Assembly: GCA_023078685.1 (NCBI GenBank)
Contig: JALGAS010000005.1
Span: forward strand, 4,650,001 to 4,714,000
DNA length: 64,000 bases
Direction of reading: 5' to 3'
Source of the DNA: Neopestalotiopsis rosae
Lineage: Eukaryota; Ascomycota; Sordariomycetes; Amphisphaeriales; Sporocadaceae
Shown here: positions 55,820 through 64,000 of the stretch, in pieces
How the letters are laid out: each line of letters begins with the position of its first letter
Numbering within the stretch: the stretch's first letter is position 1
The notes under the pieces: generated by a model
Seen by the model: the letters and a program-made list of their open reading frames with translations, nothing else
Databases searched by the model: none
What the model was told of the DNA's origin: nothing
Translations under genes and position numbers: made by a program

Positions 55820-58800
55820 TCATGCTGTACACCCGCTGGCGACCTCTCGGAGCGCTGTCGCAAACTCCCTGGCCATCTGCTCCCCCACTTCTCGAGACAA
55901 ACGTCCTCCTGACCAGCAACTCAGCTTGCCCTCCATTTTATCATTGTCGTAGCTGTCAATCTCAACAACTACAGCATACTGTTTGTTGCACCACTTTAGC
56001 CTAGATCCAAGAATCCCCTTTGTTGGGTCATGTTCTTCCTGTAAGCCGCCGATTATTGAATTGTACGTACCTCGTAGGGGTCTTCACTTCCAGGGGACTC
56101 ATTGAACACCAGCGCCCGCCTCGATTGTGACTCTTCGTCATGCTCACTACGCCGGTGTCGCCTGAAGTTCACGACTGAATCGAAGAGGTCGAGATTCTGA
56201 TCATGCAAATACGTGACAAGATGATGCTGGTGGTCTAAGCCTGCCAGGAATTCATTGCCAGCATTCTTGAGCAACTCCGGCGTACTCCGTCTGATATCTG
56301 GGAAACGGCAAGCAACAATGTTCATCACTGGCCCGACAACTTGTTCGATATTCCTCGTTACACGGGCGTCCCGACCGGATACAATCAGTCCGAAAACCAC
56401 GTCATCGGCACTCGTGATTTGACCAAGCACTCGGGCCCAGGCCAGTCGGCAGATAGTAGCTGGCGTAACTCCGCAGGATTCGGAAGCCCTTCGAAGCTGT
56501 TCACCGGCATCGCCAAATTGGATCATGGTCTCAAACCTTTCCTCGTACTTTGTCACGGCGCCGTAACCCGCGATGAAAGAGGGCGTTGATTCCTTCAAGT
56601 AATGGCTCCAGTAGTCGAAGCCGGCTGAAGTCGGCTGAGCTTTCAGACCAGAGGCATAGTCTCTGTACGGAATGGACGAGCTGACATGCTCTCCAGCGAA
56701 AGCGCTGCTGAAAGAATCAAACAACACCGACAAGGAACCATGATCAATCAATGCGTGATTGATCTCCAAGCGACATGTCGCCTCCTGGGGGCCATGAAAG
56801 ACAACGGTAAGCCGGTGCTCGGGCTGCCCTTGCTTCCAAATCGCTCGAGGAACATCTTCGACATTTGAGTATGTGCTGGTAAGCTCAATCGAGGGCGACA
56901 CATCCTTCAACACCACATTGAGGAATCCGTCCATGCCCTGTCGGGGATCTGGCACCAGTAATGTCCGCAGTATCTCGTTGCACTGGACCACCTTGTCCCA
57001 GGACGATGATAGTCTCTGCACGTCAAGAGGAGAACCGTCACTGACCCTCAGCTGGAAATTGAGGCTTGTATACCAGCACGTGGGGTTTCTCTGCTGTGCA
57101 CGCAGCATTTGCGTTTGTGTAGGTGTGGCCTGGAATAAGGACGTGACTTCGAGTCCCTCGCCCGAGACCATGTCGATACCCATCTCCTGCAGGCAGCTAT
57201 CAACTTCGTGCAGTTCCGTATTCGTTGCCAATGTCGGTAAATATTCGCCTACTGTGGGACGAGGCGATGCAGCACATAGTCCTACAGACAGCTCCCGCAA
57301 TATTCGCCCAAATGCGGCAACCCAGTCTCCCACCCTCGATGAATGCTTGAGAGTATCATTGTACAGGAAATCAAAGTGGAACTGACCGTCGCGCACAGCA
57401 GCGGCAATATCAAAGACAGCAAAGCGCCGCATGTTGTCACTGAAGTCGAATTGGTCGCCACTGCTCTCCGTGTCCGCCAGAAACAAGCCCTCGGGGGCGA
57501 ATTCATTGGCGGATTCGAGGTTCCCCGTGAAGTTGAGCATGATCTCGGGAATTTGGATGACAGGACTTGGCGATTGTGCTGCGAAGAAGTCTGCTTCCGT
57601 CTTTTCGGCCCGAGACCGAGCGTCTTTGATGTCTCGAACAAGATCGACGAGATATTGCCCGGCATGTATCGGAGAATACACTGGTATCACTGAAGTAAAC
57701 CAGCCAATTGTCCGGGAAACGTCAATGCCGTTACTGCTTGGCTGTCTGCCATGTCCCTCGAGGCATACTGCCGGTGCTTCGCGGTCAGGGAATGCTTCTT
57801 GAAATGCCAAGCTAGCAGCCGCCACAAGGATATCTGTGGGCTTCGTTCGCAGGCATACATTACTCCTCCCCAAACACAAAGCAGTGGTATGTCGATCGAT
57901 TGAGAGCGTCTCTCTCAAGACGCCCTTGTAGGTCAGCGACTTGGGGTCGATACCCCAATAGTCATATCGTGGCTGGGGCAAGTCAAGCTGATGAACGGCC
58001 CGCGATAGCTTGTTCGCACACCATGCTTGGAAGAGCCCGTTTGGAGCTGGAGACAATGTTTCCCCTTCCAATACAGTCTCGAGATCTTCCAAAAGTAGTC
58101 GCCAAGAGACAATATCGACAGCCAGGTGGGGCGCCACCATCAATAGCCGAGAAACTCCATCCGGCCCATTGGCGAGCTCACAGTGAATCATGGGACCAGA
58201 GATAGGATTTGGAATGAGTTGAATATCTTGTGTGCGTTGAATCAAGGCAGCCAAATCAGTAATGGAGGTGACCTCTATCGTAAAGGAAGCATCGACGTCA
58301 TTTGTGATGCGCTGGTTCCATTTGTCCGGATGCCCGAGTTCGTATCTCGTGCGCAATGATGCGTGCTTCTTCACAATAGCGTTCATCGCCCCACGTAAAT
58401 CATCTACTGCGAGTGGTCTACGTAGGCGGAACTGTGCAGTCTGGTTGAAGTAATGGGTCTCGCCGAGGGGCGCAAGGGAAGCGTATGCTCTTTGAATCGG
58501 AGATAGCGCGAATGGTGTGTACGTCTCGTCCGTTTCCGTGTCTGGTTTTGACTCTGTCCTATATCTCATCCCCTGTGCAAGAGAGTGGATGGTGTCGCCA
58601 CGAAGGAGATCCTGAATGACTATGCCCAATCCCTTGTTGTGGCATCTGGCCACGACCTGCATGGCGGAAAGAGAGTCTCCTCCCAATGCTTGGAAAGACC
58701 GGTGGATGCCAACCTTCTCGGTAGGCAGCTTGAGAACATGAGCCCAGACATCCTGCAGAGCTGCCTCATCCGCATTAGTTGAGACTTTTTCAGCATCATC

Positions 58801-61800
58801 GCCGAAGTTCTCCGCCCCAGGGGTGAAAAACGATTCGCTACCTTGGGTAAGAGTTTCAATCCAGGAATCAATGAATTTGCGGTCAAGCTTTCCCGAGAGC
58901 GTAATCGGCATAGATTCCAAAATTGCAATCTTTTCAGGGACCATATACCGTGGTAAGAGTAGGGAAAGTTTGTCTCGCATCATCTGCACCTCAGTCTGAG
59001 TGTTGGCTGACTTTGAAAGGACTGGCCGATACACAGATGTCGGCGTGAGGCTATCCGTACTGGACCCAACAACACCAACCAGATGCTTGGCCAAAGGTCC
59101 ATGTCTAGGGACAAAGCACAAAGCTGGGCGTGACGATGCCGCCAAGCCGAGATGGTGTTCAACCTCACCGAGTTCAAGGCGCTGTCCTCGGAGCTTGACT
59201 TGGCTGTCTTTACGTCCAACGTACACGAGACTGCCCGTATCATCGTAGCAGACAAGATCGCCCGTCTTATACATGGTCATGAGTTGCCTATTGAACCTGC
59301 ATCGCCATGACGGGGCCGAGATGAAACTGGCTGCTGTTTTCTCTTCGTCCCTGTAGTAGCCTCGACCAACAATGTGGCCCTCGATGAGCAACTCTCCAAC
59401 TGCGCCAACGGGCATGAGACGCTCGTGGTCTTCGGGATCCACGATCCATGTGACACATCCGAGGGCCTTGCCGATGGACGTGACGTTTGGGTTTTCGATG
59501 TCGATACTCTCACACGTGCAGGTGATGGAACATTCGCTTGGTCCATATGCGTTGACTAGATGAACACGAGGCGCCCAAGTGTTGACAACTTCTGCAGTGA
59601 GTGCCTCGCCGCCGCAGACTATATCTTCAATGAGTGGGACGTCGTCGGGATTGAGAAGGCGAAGAAACGATGGGGTAAAGAAGGAATAGTTGACCTTCTT
59701 CTCCTTGATGAAGTCTATCAGGTAGTCCAATAGATTAACATGCTTTGGGATGCAAAGGCATGCACCCACTGCGACTGCAGAGAAAATATCCATGATGGCC
59801 GCATCAAACGCAACCGACGGAAACTGCAACATTCGGGATGTTCGTGTAATGCCCCAAAGCGGCGTACTGTATTGCATCGTCGTCATGATGGACCGGTGCT
59901 CAATTATGACGCCTTTGGGCTTGCCCGTAGACCCCGACGTCATAATCATGTAGGCGATATCGTTGGGCGAAACCTTGCGCTGCCAGAGATTTGACGATAC
60001 CTGGGGAAGTCGATTTAGAGACTCCATTGTAATGGTCTGGACATTTCTGAGGTCTAGCGTGTCGGCAATGGTTGAGTCGTGACACAAGACCAGTGGGTCA
60101 TCAAGCTGCTGGAGAATGCTTGCAATTCGTTCCCGAGGCGACTCGACGTCCAGTGCGAGAATTGCGCGACCGGATTTGAGTACTGCCCAGAGGGAAACCA
60201 TGAGGGTAAGGCCTTTCGGAAAGTACAACGGAATGATCTGTCCTGGGTTGTAAGCTACTAGACTGGCTGCCAAGGCGGAGCTCATATCATCTAGTTGGCG
60301 GTAAGTGAGGGTGCCATCCCAAGAATCGAGCGCGACTTTATCCGGCTGCAGTGTTGCCCACGCTGTCAGACGTTCGTGGATGAGCCCCATAGCCGGAGGC
60401 GGTAACGACTCGTTCCAAATGGATAGTGTATCCAAGTCGCCGTTGCTGAGTTGGGATAGAGACCCCAATCGAACACTGCTGTCTTGGTGGGATAACTGCT
60501 GAAAAGTGTGCTTCCAAAGGCCGAGCAGCCTCTCTACGCGAGTCTTTGAGATGACCATTGTGTCAAAACGGGCTTCCATGACCAGAGCTCCCCGCATGAT
60601 GGTGCATTCGAGCACCAAGGCATGTGAATCCCGATTCTCGATTTCCGTGCGTCGTTCAAAAAGACCACTTGCCTGATTAATGGAGACTGGAGCTTGGATC
60701 ACCAGTAAAGTCTGGAAATCACAAGCTCTCGCAGCTCCAGGCCCTGTCTTGCGGATGTTTGAGAGACCAAAGTGCTGATGCAACGTCGCTAGTTCTTGTT
60801 GCTTCTCCAGATCTTCCAGAAAACTATCAATAGTTTGAGTGGGTTGCCAAGTTATTCTGTCAGGTATTGTTACCAATGTAGGCCCGACGACTTCGTCAAT
60901 CTCCGGCATGTCTGCATCGCGCCCACTCAAAACGGCGCCTATCGATACATCGTTCAACCCCGTGTACGTCCCTATGGCAAGTGCCAAAGACCCGCGTATC
61001 ATAACAGGGGCTGAAGCGCTTTGGAATGGAGAGAAATCCACATGTACCAAGGCCATGTCTCTCAAGATGGGCTGATACGATAATGATGGCAGCCGCGGGA
61101 ACTGGTTTGAAGACGAAGTCATCAGATGCGAGGTCCAGAAGTCTTTTGAAGCTCCATCATCTGCCTTTTGCAAGGAGAAGTCCACAAATTTCTGAAAGAC
61201 ATCGGGTCGCGAGATGTTGGTAGGCATTCCATCATATAGCCGTCCGACGTAATCAAGAATCAAATCAAGAGACCATAGATCAAATAAGAGATGATGTAAA
61301 GATAAGACGAAACGGTATCCATCATTGTGAGATCGTATAGTGAATGCTGAGAGCAGGTTCACAGTGGTGAACTCATTCATCGCGTTCTCACTATGGGCCT
61401 TGAACATTTCGTCGTCGTCATCTTGCTCATCCCATTCTATGTGACTCTCGATGACGACGCGGACCGGACCATTTTCCGGTGTCTGGAGAAAGCAGGAGCG
61501 CAGGATTGGGAAGTCTTGGTAAGCTCTTTCCCAGCACGACTTGAATCGGCCCAAGTCAAGATCGTTCGGGAGGTCAAAGACGTACTGCGCTACATAGGCG
61601 CCTGTATTAGCCATGAGACCCGGAATCAGAGTCTCTTGGAATGGTGTACACGGCTGTATGCACGTAACAGCCTCCAAGGGCACGGAACATTGAGCACTTG
61701 CCCATGATTTCAGTTCTTCAAGCATGTGCATTGAATGATTGTCATTTGATTCTTCTGAGTGGGGCGCGTTGTCAGTATCTTGTGATGATACTTCCAGCAC

Positions 61801-63721
61801 CACGATGTGGAGAGGTTGTGGCTGTAAGATGCTCTTTGTTGAGAGCTGGAGGCCGCGTTTTCGAAGATGGGCCACAAGCTTAATAGCCAGCAGTGAGTTG
61901 CCACCGAGTTGGGAGAAGCTTTGCTTCATGTCCGTAGCTGAGACTGCCAGCCCGAGAATGCGTGCGATGGCGGCTTTGAACTCATTCTCTATTGGACTGA
62001 GTTCAAGATTGCAGTCACTTTCGCCGCTTCCTTGAAGCGTCTTGGAGCCGAGTCTCGCGTCTTCCCGAGTCCAGGTCTCCTGCAGTTTAGGTCGGTCGAC
62101 CTTTCCCGAGCTGGTTCTAGGCAGACTTTCGAGGGCGAAGAACTGAGAGGGAATCATGTATGATGGTAGATGCTGCGAAAGCTTTGTTGTGAAGCTTGTC
62201 AGCATTTTATCCCAATCCTGCAGCACGGCATCTTTATCCGCAGGATCTCGCAGAACGAGAAAAGCAACGAGTCGTCCTCCATGACCAGCCCTCTCCACAT
62301 AGTCAACTACTGCCGTACGGATTTGACTTGGACGGTGGTGGTTGAGGTGACTTTCAATGTCGCCCAGCTCAACACGTTGACCTCGGATTTTGATCTGTCT
62401 ATCTTTGCGACCGAGACAACTTATAGTGCCATCCGATTCAAACCTTGCGAGGTCGCCCGTTTTGTAGAACCTTCGGTTTGAATTGTGATTTGTGAGCTTT
62501 CCACTAGCCCATGGGACATTCGTCACAAAGGATGCGGCCGTCTTCTCGAGGTCGTCGAGATAGCTTCGGGCCAGGATTTCTCCCTCGACCACCAACTCTC
62601 CAACCTCACCGAGCGGCACCAACACATTGTGATCGTTCGCATCGACTATCCATGTCCGGCATCCCGAAGCATACCCGATGTTGGCACGTGAAGACTCAGG
62701 CCCTATCGAAGCGATGGAGCAGAAAATGCAAGCTTCTGTCGGGCCGTAACTGTTGAAAAGCCGGACCCTCGGCGCCCATGTATCAATGCAGTTCTGGGTA
62801 AGTGCCTCTCCTCCGACTGACACAGTCTTCAGTAAAGGAACCTCGTCGGGATCCAAGAGACTGATTGTTGAAGGCGTGAAAAAGGCCCAGTTGACCTACT
62901 GTCAGTTAGCATCTTTTCAATCCATTATTTGATTTTTCATGGAAACTCCTCACCTTGAAAGCATTGATCGATTCGGCCAACTGACTCAGGTCTGTCGGGA
63001 TGCAAATGCAACCGCCAAACATCAAGGTCGCAAATATTTCGGTAAGACAAGGGTCAAATGTATATGACGTGGCTTGCAGTACCCGCGAAGATGATCTCAT
63101 CCCCATACGACGGCCGTGTGAGTCCAAGCTCGTACACAATGATGCGTGCTCCATCATTACACCTTTGGGACGCCCGGTTGTACCACTGGTGAAGTATACA
63201 TACGCCAAATCACTGGCATGGAGCGCCGGTGGATCTGTTTGCACTTCACAAGGAGCCAGTCCATCAAAGAATTCACGGTCAACATATAATGATTCGACCC
63301 CATGTACTGACTCTGAGTCTTGCTCGGACTCCAGTAACAGTAGCGAGCCAGTCTGTCTGGCTATCTCCTCGACTCGAGAGGCCGGGTGAGTCGGGTCAAC
63401 GGGTGTAAAGGCAAGGCCGGCCCGAAGGATGCTGATAAATGATACGATAGCCCATGGTGACTTGTTGAAGCGGCAAAGAACAACATTTTCCTTCTTGTGG
63501 AGATTTCGTGATAAAAGAAGACGAGTGAAACTGGAAGAATACTCTTCTAATTGAGCATATGAGAGAGTAATCTGCTCGTGGTAGATTGCAGGCGCTGCCG
63601 GTCTCTTCTGGGCGTTGGCGAGAAAACGGTCGATGACTGTGCCGTTGGCGTGAGGAAGATCAGAGTTCGCCCAGTCCACCATTGCGAGCCAGTCTACGCC
63701 GTCTTGGACGGAAAGGGACAT
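55820..63721 (-). CDS. Two-module NRPS, A-T-C-A-T-E-C
   Basis: Three exons (63721-62954, 62895-56071, 55978-55820), all in phase 0, give 2583 residues. Domains in order: A1 about 30-530 (YFTSGTTGRPKGV, FNSYGPTE, Lys521 in TSSGKVDR); T1 with Ser590 in LGGNSL; C1 about 647-1069 with His790-His791 and Asp795; A2 about 1094-1604 (MTSGSTGKPKGV, NAYGPSE, Lys1592 in LSGKLDR); T2 with Ser1664 in LGGDSL; E about 1715-2129 (Pro1845-His1846...Asp1850, EGHGR at Glu1969, RTIGWFTS at Arg1984); and a terminal C-like domain about 2169-2583 (His2303, Asp2307 in NHALIDHGS). It should join two building blocks, epimerise the second residue and release by cyclisation or transfer through the terminal C domain. There is no thioesterase or reductase. 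By-eye pocket residues are D-P-T-F-S-G-S-I-F for A1 and D-A-M-F-V-G-A-I-T for A2, with no confident substrate. Confidence 0.95.
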
Positions 63722-64000
63722 TTTGTCTATATTAAGGATGTATTGATCAAAGAGTAAAGTCTATCACAATCCCAGACAATGAACCATATTGGTAGTTGGT
63801 GTCCCTACATATAACTCTTCCAGGCGGCTGTCATATCATCACGACAGGTCACTGCATTCGTTCGACGTGAAACTTCTTTTCGCAACATCATTCTCCGTCT
63901 TGTCTATTGCGGTGTAAGCAAATTTGATACCGTAGCATAGGAATCATGGTATAACTTCCACCGGCGTGTGTCCGGAGTGGAATGTCATCGTCCACCCATG
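63722..64000. other. NRPS promoter region at the window edge
   Basis: The 279 bases upstream of the NRPS ATG contain a TATATG-like element on the minus strand about 90 bp before the start codon. The gene beyond the window edge is not visible, so the cluster boundary on this side is open. Confidence 0.45.

Noticed and set aside
56039..56070. A 32-nt intron near the NRPS end (GTACGT to TTACAG) that also keeps the frame open.
   Set aside because: It is shorter than fungal introns normally are. The 92-nt alternative gives a direct join DPYE-YAVVVEI that fits the condensation-domain pattern.

Overview
The window is nuclear DNA of a filamentous ascomycete (Pezizomycotina). The signs are short 50-150 nt GT-AG introns with CTNAC-type branch sites, Zn2Cys6 regulators, a GH92 mannosidase, a BIM1/X325 secreted protein, a GH28 polygalacturonase, a ferritin-like Rds1 protein and a multidomain fungal NRPS. 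The gene mix resembles Sordariomycetes, perhaps Hypocreales, but that placement is an inference from gene content and no marker gene fixes it. I found 22 protein-coding genes, most rebuilt by splicing by eye. I saw no tRNA, rRNA, CRISPR or intact transposon.

Left part (1-20 kb): two fungal proteins of unknown function (1405-2574 and 3282-4598); a divergent pair of WD40 genes (STRAP-like 6079-7283, DOA1/PLAA 8390-10860); a BIM1-like copper protein (12272-13125); an SRR1-like protein (15536-16401); a PhyH-type dioxygenase (16583-17599); and a membrane-anchored UDP-glycosyltransferase (18423-20065) carrying a 21-bp in-frame duplication.

Middle part (21-42 kb): a VIT/VWA protein with nucleoporin-like LFG repeats and a vault-PARP-like tail (21378-24623); a secreted GH92 mannosidase (24865-27351); HRI1 (28289-29073); a cytochrome P450 followed by a Zn2Cys6 regulator (29711-33340); a SWIM plus RING protein (34005-34976); a nine-exon endopolygalacturonase (36664-38499); an NTF2-like protein with a possible mitochondrial presequence (38752-39768); and an Rds1-like protein (40532-41953). 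A 3.3 kb stretch without a recognisable gene follows.

Right part (45-64 kb): this looks like a secondary-metabolite locus. It holds a Zn2Cys6 regulator (45242-47809), a POT/PTR2 transporter (49508-51422), a diverged saccharopine-dehydrogenase (Lys1) relative ending in a peroxisomal SRL signal (52315-53586), a cystinosin-type PQ-loop transporter (54051-54986) and a 2583-residue NRPS with order A-T-C-A-T-E-C (55820-63721). The transporter and the Lys1 relative share a promoter region holding a four-copy, 35-bp CCAAT repeat. A plausible reading is that the regulator controls a pathway in which an opine-type or lysine-linked amino acid is made or moved between vacuole, peroxisome and cytosol and joined to a second residue by the NRPS. 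That joint function is inference. The cluster may continue past the right edge.
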